Shown here: in pieces, positions 6,971 to 14,699 of the stretch
How the letters are laid out: each line of letters opens with the position of its first letter
Position numbering within the stretch: the first letter of the stretch is position 1
Source of the DNA: JBCCFW01 sp039029535
Lineage (GTDB): Bacteria > Acidobacteriota > JBCCFW01
Reading direction: 5' to 3'
Length of the DNA: 18,257 nt
Assembly: GCA_039029535.1 (NCBI GenBank)
Contig: JBCCFW010000160.1
Location: 1 to 18,257, forward strand
Translations under genes and position numbers: made by a program
Notes under the pieces: model-generated
Seen by the model: the letters and a program-made list of their open reading frames with translations, nothing else
What the model was told of the DNA's origin: nothing
The model's database searches: none

Positions 6971-7864
6971 ATGAGCCGCTACCGAGACATGTATCTCGCG
7001 GCGGCGCTCGCATCTTTCGTTGTCAGCGTCGTCGCACCGTCCACTTCCCTGGGGCGCGACGCCAGGCCTGGATCACCGGCTTCGGCCGGGCCAGGCTCTG
7101 CGATGACCGACCTGGTCACCCTGAGGGATTACTTCCAGCTCGGGCGTGACCGCGCCCGCAACCATCTCATCGCTCACGCCCGCGAGCATCGCAGCAGCCT
7201 GGAAGGGCTCGAGGACGCGATGGCAGCCTGCGTGCGGGTGGAGATCAGCCGGCCCAGCCGCCGCGGCTTCCGCAGCGTGTCGTCGGCTTCCGGCGTGTTG
7301 CTCGAGGGTGGCCTCGTGTTGACCGCCGGTCACGCCGTCCACGGCCAGCGCGACGCCGAGCTCTCGATCCAGCTCGTCGACGGACGTCGGCTCGAGGCGC
7401 GTCTGCGCGAGAGCGAGTACCTCCTCAACGTCAGCGGTCGTGACTGGGCCCTGCTCGAGGTCGTCCAGCCGCCGCTCGACCTGGCCTCGGCCAAGCTCGG
7501 CGTCGTCGGTCTCGGCGATCTCGTGGTCGTGCCCGGCTACCCCGCACGCCACGGTGTCGACCCCACGGGTCGCGTCGTGCTCGGCGATGGGATCGACATC
7601 CTCAAGCCCATCCCGCTCGTAAGTCGGGTGAGCTCCGTGAGCCCGCTCAGCCTCGAGCCCGTGGCCGGTAGCCTGCCCCTGGGCGGCGCCTCGGGCGCGC
7701 CGGTCTTCAACATGAAGGGGCAGCTCCTCGGGCTGTTCGTGGGGATGAGCGAGACCCGGAGCGAGGGCGTCATCCTGCGTGAGTGCATGGCCACCGGCAC
7801 CACCGTCGTCGAGGCGGTGATGGCCGAGAGCGTGCGCCGCATCGCGCAGCAGGACGCGCGCTAG
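6971..7864 (+). CDS. Secreted trypsin-like serine protease (clan PA)
   Basis: The 297-residue protein begins with a signal peptide (hydrophobic YLAAALASFVVSVVAPSTS), so it is predicted to act outside the cytoplasm. The chymotrypsin-fold triad is complete: H121 in LTAGHAV, D158 in GRDWALLEV and S241 in GGASGAPVFN. The GASGAP form of the serine motif is common in bacterial HtrA-like and V8-like peptidases. There is no PDZ domain after the protease domain, unlike DegP/HtrA; the chain ends about 55 residues after the catalytic serine. Residues 45-85 form an unassigned helical pre-region that could be a propeptide. ATG 6971 has GGAGG nine bases upstream. It converges on the helical-protein gene with 27 bases between. 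Confidence 0.88.
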   Translation: MSRYRDMYLAAALASFVVSVVAPSTSLGRDARPGSPASAGPGSAMTDLVTLRDYFQLGRDRARNHLIAHAREHRSSLEGLEDAMAACVRVEISRPSRRGFRSVSSASGVLLEGGLVLTAGHAVHGQRDAELSIQLVDGRRLEARLRESEYLLNVSGRDWALLEVVQPPLDLASAKLGVVGLGDLVVVPGYPARHGVDPTGRVVLGDGIDILKPIPLVSRVSSVSPLSLEPVAGSLPLGGASGAPVFNMKGQLLGLFVGMSETRSEGVILRECMATGTTVVEAVMAESVRRIAQQDAR

Positions 7865-7891
7865 ACGGAGACGGCCGCAGCCGCCGTGGCC

Positions 7892-8872
7892 TCAGGCCTC
7901 GGCGGCGCTCGCGGGAAGGGTCTCGTCGGGCGGACGCCACTGACGCTGCCGCGCGAGCACGTGCTCCAGGTGGCCGAAGTGCTCGACGAACTCAGTGATG
8001 AGCGCGTCGTCATCGTCGGCCCAGGCGCGGGCGCAGAGGTGGAGGCACACGAGGTCCTTCCACTCCTGGAAGCGCGTCTGGGCGCTGGCATCGAGAGCCC
8101 GCGCGAAGCAGCGGATGGCGTCGGTGAGCCGCTCCGGCTGATCGCGTCCTTCGAGCAGGGCGACGAGCCCGTCGATCCGCAAACGCGACACGCGCTTGTG
8201 AGTGAGACGGAGCCCCTCCGGACGCGCCGAGCCGAAGCGGTGCCAGGCGCGCTGGGCGCGCTGGGCCTCGCGGAGCGCCCGGTCGAACTGACCGTGCCAG
8301 AAGCTCGAGGCGGCCATGACCGAGTCGACGAGGACGCCTTCGGCCACCTCGCCCTGAGTGCCGAGGTAGTGACGCCGGAGCTCGCGACGCTTGCTCTCGA
8401 CGGCCTCCTCGAAGCGGTCGCTCCACCACTCCGGGTGGAAGGACTCCTGGAGCACGGCCCAGGCCAGGAAGAGCGAGGGGAACACGTCGAGACGAGGGGA
8501 GACCCCGGTACCGGGCTCGCAGCCCTCGCTGACGTAGCGCCGGAAGGCGACGAGGTCGCCGCTCATCCAGGCGTGACGAGCGAGCTCCTCCTCTTCTTCC
8601 TTGGCGCCGGCCTCGTCACCTTCTTCGAGCATCGAAGCGGTGAGCTCGGTCTCGGCTCGCTCGCGCTCACGGCAGTGCTCGGCCGATTGGAGGTAGAGAC
8701 CCGCCCGGAAGAACTCCTGCGCGAGGAGGTGGTGGACGTCGGTGTGACGGACCAACCGGTCTCGGTCGTCACTGCCGTCGGCGTCCAGCGCGTCGGGCTC
8801 GAGGGAAGCGAGTTGTCGTTCGGCCAGGCTACGTGCGCGCGCTCGCAGCCAGTCCAGCTCAGGAGCGTTCAC
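7892..8872 (-). CDS. Uncharacterised alpha-helical (TPR-like) protein
   Basis: I do not recognise this 326-residue protein. It appears cytosolic (no signal peptide or membrane segment) and almost wholly helical. Features include an aromatic-rich central part (HPEWWSDRFEEAVE, SFWHGQFDRALREAQRAQRAW), an acidic run of five glutamates at 92-96, and repeated paired helices of TPR-like appearance (FFRAGLYLQSAEH; AIRCFARALDAS). It starts at GTG 8872, the furthest possible start because an in-frame stop lies just upstream; the ribosome binding site is weak. The gene is last in a probable minus-strand operon, 92 bases after the flavoenzyme. A TPR-type scaffold or an immunity-like helical protein are possible but unsupported. 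Confidence 0.75.
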   Translation of the reverse strand: MNAPELDWLRARARSLAERQLASLEPDALDADGSDDRDRLVRHTDVHHLLAQEFFRAGLYLQSAEHCRERERAETELTASMLEEGDEAGAKEEEEELARHAWMSGDLVAFRRYVSEGCEPGTGVSPRLDVFPSLFLAWAVLQESFHPEWWSDRFEEAVESKRRELRRHYLGTQGEVAEGVLVDSVMAASSFWHGQFDRALREAQRAQRAWHRFGSARPEGLRLTHKRVSRLRIDGLVALLEGRDQPERLTDAIRCFARALDASAQTRFQEWKDLVCLHLCARAWADDDDALITEFVEHFGHLEHVLARQRQWRPPDETLPASAAEA

Positions 8873-8940
8873 GGGTCACCGCAAGGTCTAAGAGATGCGA
8901 ATTCGGGCCGGGCCACGCGAAAGATGCGTGCCGCACGGAG

Positions 8941-8948
8941 AGTCTAGC
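8941..8948 (-). promoter_or_regulatory. Candidate -10-like element GCTAGACT in the flavoenzyme-helical protein gap
   Basis: On the minus strand, GCTAGACT lies 68 bases before the GTG at 8872, inside the 92-base gap. It could provide an internal promoter for the last gene of the minus-strand block. No clear -35 element is present. Confidence 0.2.
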
Positions 8949-8964
8949 CCGAACCGCGCCGGAT

Positions 8965-11226
8965 TCAGACCGGGGGGGTGGGCCGCGGCCTCACGGTGGA
9001 GTAAGGGGCGGGCCAAGGACCGCCGCTCCAGCCGAGCTCGGCGGCGGCTCGCTGAGTGAAGGCCGGATCTCGCAGGTGCTCCCGGGCCAGGGCGCAGAGG
9101 TCCGCGCGACCGGCTGCCAGGATGGTGTTGACCTGGCCCGGGCTGGTGATGCCGCCGACGGCCATGGTCTTGATGCCGACCTCGTTGCGGAGCAGCTCGG
9201 CGAAGGGGGTGAGGAACATCCGTCCGTAGAAGGCCGGGTGTGACTCGGGCGTCGTCTGACCCGCCGAGACGTCGAGGAGGTCACAGCCGCGCTCGGCGAG
9301 GGCCGCCGCCAGGACCAGGGCGTCGTCGGTCGTCCAGCCGCCCTCGAGCCAGTCGGTGGCAGGCATCCGCACGGCCAGGGAGGCGCCGGACGGCCAGGCC
9401 TCGCGCACGGCCTCGAAGACCTCGAGGGGGTAGCGCATGCGGTTCTCGAGCGAGCCACCGTGCTCGTCGGAGCGCTGGTTCGTCAGCGGCGAAAGGAAGC
9501 TGGCGAGCAGGTAGCCGTGGGCCAGGTGGAGCTCGAGGTGGTCGAAGCCGGCCTGCTCGGCGCGCTTCGTCGCGGCCGCGAAGGCGTCGCGGACGGCGAC
9601 CATGTCCTGGCGGGTCATCTCGCGGGGCACCTGATTCTCGTCGGTCCAGGGGATCGGCGACGGCGCGATGAGCGGCCAGTTGCCGTCGGGCAGGGGGCGG
9701 TCGATGCCTTCCCAGAGCCGGCGGGTCGAGCCCTTGCGACCGGCGTGCGCGAGCTGGATGCCGATCTTGGCCGACGACTGGTCGTGGATGAAGTCGACGA
9801 TGCGGGCCCAGGCGGCGACCTGCTCGTCGGTGTAGAGGCCGGCGCAGCCCGGGCTGATGCGCCCGTCTTCGGTGACGTCGGTCATCTCGGTCATGACCAG
9901 GCCGGCGCCGCCCAGCGCCCTGCTGCCCAGGTGGACGAGGTGCCAGTCGGTGACCAGCCCGTCCTCGGCCATGTAGGTGCACATCGGCGACACGACGACC
10001 CGGTTCACCAGCTCGACGTCGGCCAGGCGCAGCGGGCAGAACATCGGCGGGGGGAGGGGGCCGTCGCCGTCCCAACCGGCGCACCGCGCGAAGTCCTCGT
10101 CGACACGATCGACGAAGCCGGGGTCGCGGAGACGGAGGTTCTCGTGGGTGAGCTTCTTGCTCCGCGACATCAGCGAGTAGGTGAGCTGGAGCGGACGACG
10201 CTGGACGTGACGCGCGGTCTGCTCGAACCAGTTCTGACTGTGCAGCGCCGCCCCTTGCGTCTTCTCGACGACGAGCCGTCGGGCGTTCTCGTAGGAGCGC
10301 AGGGCGTCGGCCAGCGGTTCGTCGCTCTCGAGAGCGTCGGCCAGCGCGATCGCGTCCTCGATGGCCAGCTTGGTGCCCGAGCCGATGGAGAAGTGAGCGG
10401 TGTGGGCCGCGTCGCCGATGAGGACGACCTGGGTGCCGCTCTCGGTGGCGAAGGACCAGCTCTCGTTCTTCACCTCGCGGAAGCGGATCCACTCGGACTT
10501 GTTGGTGAGCAGCGAGTGGCCGTCGAGCTCCTCGGCGAAGAGCCGCTCGCAGTAGCCGACCCACTCCTCTTCGCTCATCGTGTCGAGGCCGGCCCGGCGC
10601 CAGGTTGCGTCGTCGGTCTCGATGATGAAGGTGCTGGTCTCGTCGTCGAAGGCGTAGGCGTGGACCTGAAAGACGCCGTGCTCGTTCTCCTTGAAGACGA
10701 AGGTGAACGCGTCGAAGTGTCGTCGAGTGCCCAGCCAGGTGTAGCGCGCCTGGCCTTCCCGCAGGCTCGGCCGGAAGCGCTCCTCGTGCTGGCTGCGGAT
10801 GCGACTGTTCACGCCGTCGGCGGCGATGAGGAGGTCGCAGTCGCCGTGCTCGGCCAAGGCGTCCTCGACCTCGACGTGGAACTTCAGCTCGACGCCGAGC
10901 TCCCGGCAGCGCTCCTGCAGGATGGCCAGCAGCTTCTTGCGCGCGATGCCGGCGAAGCCGTGACCGTCGCAGCGGAAGTGCTCGCCGGCGACGAAGTTGT
11001 CGATGGCGCTCCAGTAGGCGAAGGACTCGGTGATCCGCTGGGAGCTCGTCTCGTCGGCGGCGTCGAGCCCTTCGAGGGTCTCGTCGGAGAACACCACGCC
11101 CCAGCCGAAGGTGTCGGCGGGACCGTTGCGCTCGAGCACGGTGATGTCGTGCTCGGGCTGACGGGTCTTGAGGAGGATGGCGCTGTAGAGGCCTCCGGGG
11201 CCGCCTCCGACGACGACGATCTTCAC
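8965..11226 (-). CDS. FAD monooxygenase / Old Yellow Enzyme fusion (aminobenzoyl-CoA or salicylyl-CoA hydroxylase type)
   Basis: A 753-residue two-domain flavoenzyme. The N-terminal class A monooxygenase (1 to about 390) shows the FAD fold GGGPGG (7-12), DGVNSRIR (137-144) and the ribityl-binding GDAAHTAHFS (271-280). The C-terminal YqjM-like ene-reductase (about 395-745) shows FCPLRLADVELVNRVVVSPM, QLAHAGRKGS (491-500), the substrate-binding pair H567/H570 in LELHLAHGYLL, and NQRSDEHGGSLENRMRYP. This fusion is known from 2-aminobenzoyl-CoA monooxygenase/reductase and bifunctional salicylyl-CoA 5-hydroxylases, which hydroxylate, and in the former case also reduce, an aryl-CoA ring. GTG 11226 is supported by GGAG seven bases upstream and no in-frame ATG nearby. 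No CoA ligase or ring-cleavage gene lies in the window, so the natural substrate is undetermined. Confidence 0.9.
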   Translation of the reverse strand: MKIVVVGGGPGGLYSAILLKTRQPEHDITVLERNGPADTFGWGVVFSDETLEGLDAADETSSQRITESFAYWSAIDNFVAGEHFRCDGHGFAGIARKKLLAILQERCRELGVELKFHVEVEDALAEHGDCDLLIAADGVNSRIRSQHEERFRPSLREGQARYTWLGTRRHFDAFTFVFKENEHGVFQVHAYAFDDETSTFIIETDDATWRRAGLDTMSEEEWVGYCERLFAEELDGHSLLTNKSEWIRFREVKNESWSFATESGTQVVLIGDAAHTAHFSIGSGTKLAIEDAIALADALESDEPLADALRSYENARRLVVEKTQGAALHSQNWFEQTARHVQRRPLQLTYSLMSRSKKLTHENLRLRDPGFVDRVDEDFARCAGWDGDGPLPPPMFCPLRLADVELVNRVVVSPMCTYMAEDGLVTDWHLVHLGSRALGGAGLVMTEMTDVTEDGRISPGCAGLYTDEQVAAWARIVDFIHDQSSAKIGIQLAHAGRKGSTRRLWEGIDRPLPDGNWPLIAPSPIPWTDENQVPREMTRQDMVAVRDAFAAATKRAEQAGFDHLELHLAHGYLLASFLSPLTNQRSDEHGGSLENRMRYPLEVFEAVREAWPSGASLAVRMPATDWLEGGWTTDDALVLAAALAERGCDLLDVSAGQTTPESHPAFYGRMFLTPFAELLRNEVGIKTMAVGGITSPGQVNTILAAGRADLCALAREHLRDPAFTQRAAAELGWSGGPWPAPYSTVRPRPTPPV

Positions 11227-11262
11227 TGCGTCACTCCATGTCCGCTCGCAGCGCGGACGGGC

Positions 11263-12024
11263 TCAACGGTTTCGCTCGGCCCACCACGGTACGCCGCCGA
11301 AGTCTCGCTGGTAGTGCTCGACGTACAGGGCCTGTCGATCCGTGCCCGCTGGGTGAACGAGCGCGGCAACCATGGCCCAGTGCATCCGGCGGGCGTGCTT
11401 GTCGACGTCCTTCCAGAAGCGATGACGGCCCTTCTTGTCGTGCGAGCGCAGGTACTTGGTGAGACGTCCCCGGCTCGGGAGGCGCACCGACTGACGGTGG
11501 AGGAGGAGAGTCCCCTGGCCGTCGGGACCCGGGCGCACCTCGAAGGACACGGACGAGCCGGCCTTGATCGGCGTGCCGTTGGTCTCGAGCGTCCAGGCCA
11601 GGACGTCGTCGGCGTGGCTCACTCGGTAAGGCAGGATGCGCTGCGCCTTGGGCGAGCTCGAGCGGCCGGTCTCACAGCTGATCGCGTCGGTCCCCCGCAC
11701 TCGCACGTGCTTGTAGGTCGGCGAGAGGCTCACCCACTCGGGGTAGCTCTCAACTGCGCGCAGGAGCTTCGTGAAGGAGGCCGGCGACTTCGGCGACACG
11801 ACCAGAGAGAGCGACTCGAGGATGAGCCCCTTCGGCTCGTCGGAGCGCTCGAGCGGGGCGAAGGTGTAGACCCGCTTGCCCGCGAAGAAGTCGGCGCGCT
11901 GGTCGTCCGGGATCGCCGCCAGGAGGGTGGGGCTGTCCTGCCGCACGGGGGCGGGGACGGGGGCGGCGTGGGCGATGCCGGTGAGCGTGCCGAGGGCGAG
12001 GGCGAGGAGACGAGCTGCTTTCAT
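11263..12024 (-). CDS. Secreted SRPBCC/START-like protein
   Basis: The 253-residue protein has a clear Sec signal peptide (LLALALGTLTGIAHA, cleavage near residue 20). After about 45 residues, LILESLSLVVSPKSPASF leads into helices with AVESYPEWVSLSP (YPEW at 94-97) and then alternating strands, ending in a long C-terminal helix (RFWKDVDKHARRMHWAMVAAL). This strand, helix with YPEW, strands and long helix order resembles the SRPBCC/START fold, which binds hydrophobic ligands; the assignment is inferred, not motif-proven. ATG 12024 has GGAG five bases upstream. It is first in a probable operon, with only 36 bases to the flavoenzyme. A periplasmic START-like domain could handle a hydrophobic ligand, possibly a lipid or aromatic compound. 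Confidence 0.8.
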   Translation of the reverse strand: MKAARLLALALGTLTGIAHAAPVPAPVRQDSPTLLAAIPDDQRADFFAGKRVYTFAPLERSDEPKGLILESLSLVVSPKSPASFTKLLRAVESYPEWVSLSPTYKHVRVRGTDAISCETGRSSSPKAQRILPYRVSHADDVLAWTLETNGTPIKAGSSVSFEVRPGPDGQGTLLLHRQSVRLPSRGRLTKYLRSHDKKGRHRFWKDVDKHARRMHWAMVAALVHPAGTDRQALYVEHYQRDFGGVPWWAERNR

Positions 12025-12192
12025 CTGAACTCCGGGGCGATGGTGTCACGGGGGCCGAGGTGACGTCGACTGGAGACGGCTGATGAAAGGAAGACGTCTC
12101 GCGCCCGCTCCAGCTTCAAGCAGGCCGGCATGGCGGAGGGCGGTCCGGCGTTTCTTGCCATCGCTTCGGCCCGACCTGTACCGTCGAGAACC

Positions 12193-13893
12193 ATGAGCAG
12201 GCAGGGGAGGTCGCTCCCGTCGTGGATGGTGCTCCTGATCGTGTCTTGTGGCTGGGCCTTGCCCACCAAGGCACAGGACCTGCGCGTGCAGCTCAGCGGC
12301 GGTGACGTCGAGCTGCTCTGGACCGGCGTCGGTCCCTTCCGAGTGCGTCGCTCCGAAGACCCGGCGACCGTGGCCAGCTCGGGCGATCTCCTCGCCACCC
12401 TCGACGCTCGGAGCTTCGTCGACGCGGGTGCCGCTGCGGGTCCGCCGAACCTCTACTTCTACGACATCGGCTCCGACTGCGTGCCCACCGGAGTCGACCT
12501 GCCCGACGACCTCTTCGAGGACACCGACTGCGACGGCTTCGATGGCTCCGTGACCGACGCGATCTTCGTGGCCGGTGACGTCGGCAGCGACGGCTTTCCG
12601 GGAACCTGGGACCGACCGCTCGCCACCATCGGCGAGGGGCTGTCCCGGGCGTCCGCCACGGGGAGGAGCGTCTGGGTCTCGAAGGGCCTCTATCCGGAGA
12701 GCCTCACCCTGGTGAGCGGCGTCGACGTCATCGGCGCCTACGACTGGGCCGACGGCTGGGCCCGTGCCGACGATCACGTCACCATGCTCGAAGGTGGTCC
12801 GATCGCCGTTCAGGCCGACGGCGTCTCCGATGTCTGGGTCGATCGCATCGACGTGCGCGCGGCCGACGCAGCGGCGCCCGGTGCCCCCTCGCTCGCCGCG
12901 TGGCTGGTCAGCAGCACCGCCGTCACGTTCAGCCACCTCACCCTGCAAGCCGGTGCGGGAGCGGAAGGCGCCACTGGCATGGCCGGCGACGACGGGACAC
13001 CCGGTGGACCCGGCTCGGCGGGACAGCCGGGCTGCGAGGACTCGAGCCTCCTCTGCGAGTCCTGTGATCGGCCCCTCGCCGGAACCGGTGGCGCGAGCGA
13101 CTGCTTCTTCCCCGGTGGCAACGGCGGCCGTCCAGGCAACGGTGAAGGCGGCGGCGACGCCGGCAGCCCGGGGACGGGCGGCACGGCAGCCGGGACCCCG
13201 GGCGGGGGCGGCTCGGGCTCCGGCGGAGGTTGTGGCGTCGATGGCGATGGGGACGACGGCGGACCCGGCATGGACGGGATGGGCGGCGACCTCGGTTCAG
13301 CCGGCGGTGCGCAGGGTGTTTTCGCAGGGACCGGCTACCGACCGGCGAACGGCGATGCCGGTGGCTTCGGTTGGACCGGTGGCAGCGGCGGCGGTGGCGG
13401 AGGAGGCGGCGGCGGCTGGAACCTCTGCGATTCCTGGGGCTCGGCCGGTGGCGGCGGCGGTGGCGGCGGCTGTGGCGGTGGACCCGGTGACGGCGGCGGA
13501 GGCGGTGGTTCCTCGACGGCGCTGTGGGGGCACGCGAGCGAGGTCGTCCTGCGCGAGTGCGTGCTGCGCTCCGGACTGGGCGGCCGCGGTGGTGCCGGTG
13601 GTGCCGGTGGAACCGGTGGTGATGGCGGTCTCGGAGGAGAGGGAGGCCCCTACGGTGGGCCCGATGATCAAGAAGATGCCGGCTGCGGTGGTGCGGGTGG
13701 TCCCGGTGGTCGCGGCGGCGATGGTGGTGCCGGCGGCGGCGGTGGTGGCGGCCCGTCGATCGCTCTCGTGCTGACGGGTGGTGCCTCCGTGGCCCGCACG
13801 GGCGTCACGCTCGTGCCCGGCACGGGAGGGACCGGCGGCACGTCCGATGGGAACCCGGGGGCCGACGGCGACTCGCTCGCCGAGCTTCCGTGA
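12193..13893 (+). CDS. Secreted DUF1565-type beta-helix protein with long glycine arrays
   Basis: The 566-residue protein starts with a signal peptide (PSWMVLLIVSCGWALPTKAQ). A fibronectin-like or Ig-like segment may cover 28-95. A Ca-binding-like DTDCDGFDGS follows (110-119), then DAIFVAGD..GSDGFPGTWDRPLATIGEGL (122 to about 155) and VSKGLYPESLTL, the entry to a DUF1565/pectate-lyase-like right-handed beta-helix. From about 254 to 545 the chain is dominated by glycine arrays that leave after helix rungs (LTLQAGAG, CVLRSGLGG, VTLVPGTGG). Four cysteines cluster in one insert. Such proteins are common, but without known function, in Myxococcota-like bacteria; a surface or matrix role is inferred. 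ATG 12193 is preferred over an earlier in-frame ATG (12130), which would bury the signal peptide. Its stop overlaps the next start. Confidence 0.85.
   Translation: MSRQGRSLPSWMVLLIVSCGWALPTKAQDLRVQLSGGDVELLWTGVGPFRVRRSEDPATVASSGDLLATLDARSFVDAGAAAGPPNLYFYDIGSDCVPTGVDLPDDLFEDTDCDGFDGSVTDAIFVAGDVGSDGFPGTWDRPLATIGEGLSRASATGRSVWVSKGLYPESLTLVSGVDVIGAYDWADGWARADDHVTMLEGGPIAVQADGVSDVWVDRIDVRAADAAAPGAPSLAAWLVSSTAVTFSHLTLQAGAGAEGATGMAGDDGTPGGPGSAGQPGCEDSSLLCESCDRPLAGTGGASDCFFPGGNGGRPGNGEGGGDAGSPGTGGTAAGTPGGGGSGSGGGCGVDGDGDDGGPGMDGMGGDLGSAGGAQGVFAGTGYRPANGDAGGFGWTGGSGGGGGGGGGGWNLCDSWGSAGGGGGGGGCGGGPGDGGGGGGSSTALWGHASEVVLRECVLRSGLGGRGGAGGAGGTGGDGGLGGEGGPYGGPDDQEDAGCGGAGGPGGRGGDGGAGGGGGGGPSIALVLTGGASVARTGVTLVPGTGGTGGTSDGNPGADGDSLAELP
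13579..13749 (+). repeat. Two tandem GGX glycine arrays within the beta-helix gene
   Basis: Residues 463-486 are eight consecutive GGX triplets (X = R, A, A, T, D, L, E, P), and residues 499-519 are seven more (A, P, R, D, A, G, G). The period of exactly three with free X matches sequences that fold as polyglycine II bundles. The DNA is low complexity (GGTGGN), a possible site of expansion or contraction. Confidence 0.75.
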
Positions 13894-14699
13894 CCGGTCG
13901 TCTCGCCTCGCTGCGCTATCTCGCGCTGCTCGGTATCCTGCTGGCGGTCAGCCTCTGGGGTGCACGCCAGCGGCTGGCCGAGCGACGTCTGCCCGACTGG
14001 CGACGCAGTCAGACGATCACGGTTTGCCCGCTGGTCATGGACGGCGTCGACGCGGCCGAGGTCGATCAGGTGGTGGGGGGGATCGAGACCCGCCTCACCG
14101 ACTGGTTCACGCGTGAGCTCGGTCGCTACGGCACGCCGGCGCGGGTCCCGGTCGAGGTGACGGCACGGCCGGTGCGGGTGATCGAGGGACGTCCGCCCGA
14201 GCTGCCGGACGCGGACTCCGGATTCCTCGCACGGCTCGCCGGCACGCGGGCCTTCCTCGATTGGTTCGCCACCAGCGCTGGGGTCGCGGACGCCGACGAG
14301 CGCGACGGCTGGGTCTACCTGCTCGTGGGCCCCCGGCAAGGCGCTCCGAACCTCGGCTGGCACGGGCTGGCGGTGAGGAGGGAAGGGATGGCGGTGGTCG
14401 TCACCGATCCCCAGGACCTCGCGCACGCCGAGTGCGTGGTCGCTCACGAGGCGCTGCATCTCTTCGGGGCCACCGATCGCCGGAACCGACGGGGCGAGAT
14501 CCCGCATCCGGTGGGCTACGCCGAGCCCGCGCGTCTCCCGCCGTGGCCTCAGGATGCGGCCGAGGTCATGGCCCTGCTCATCCCGATCTCGGAGGACGAG
14601 GAGCGCGAGCCCCGGGGGCTCGACGAGCTCGTGCTGGGCCCGCTCACCGCGGCCGAGGTGGGCTGGGTGGCCGAGATCCCGACTCCCGACGGGTCCTGA
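13890..14699 (+). CDS. Membrane-anchored metzincin-like zinc protease
   Basis: The 269-residue protein starts at GTG 13890, whose last two bases begin the stop of the upstream gene (GTGA overlap), implying translational coupling. Residues 8-24 form one hydrophobic N-terminal segment (signal anchor or uncleaved signal). The catalytic site is HEALHLFGATD (186-196): HExxH with the metzincin-type third ligand position held by Asp, as in snapalysins. VMALL at 226-230 is in a plausible Met-turn position about 30 residues later. The region 50-160 contains no recognised domain. The protease domain most likely faces the periplasm or outside. The coupled beta-helix protein is a natural candidate for its substrate or partner, but this is inference. 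It could also be called a minimal archaemetzincin-like or DUF-type zincin. Confidence 0.8.
   Translation: MTGRLASLRYLALLGILLAVSLWGARQRLAERRLPDWRRSQTITVCPLVMDGVDAAEVDQVVGGIETRLTDWFTRELGRYGTPARVPVEVTARPVRVIEGRPPELPDADSGFLARLAGTRAFLDWFATSAGVADADERDGWVYLLVGPRQGAPNLGWHGLAVRREGMAVVVTDPQDLAHAECVVAHEALHLFGATDRRNRRGEIPHPVGYAEPARLPPWPQDAAEVMALLIPISEDEEREPRGLDELVLGPLTAAEVGWVAEIPTPDGS

Noticed and set aside
4465..7864. A defence island (NYN nuclease, methyltransferase, protease near helicase and AddAB)
   Set aside because: The genes are on different strands in separate units, the methyltransferase is not of DNA type, and no restriction, toxin or sensor gene is present.
7865..7891. Bidirectional terminator between the convergent protease and helical-protein genes
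   Set aside because: Only a 5-bp ACGGC/GCCGT stem is present, with no T run.
12155..12182. TTGCCA-16-TGTACC as promoter of the beta-helix gene
   Set aside because: The -35 is good but the -10 is poor and the transcript would begin only about five bases before the ATG; too weak without mapping.
12130..12192. Earlier in-frame start of the beta-helix protein
   Set aside because: It would put 21 residues before the signal peptide; ATG 12193 gives a normal secretion signal.
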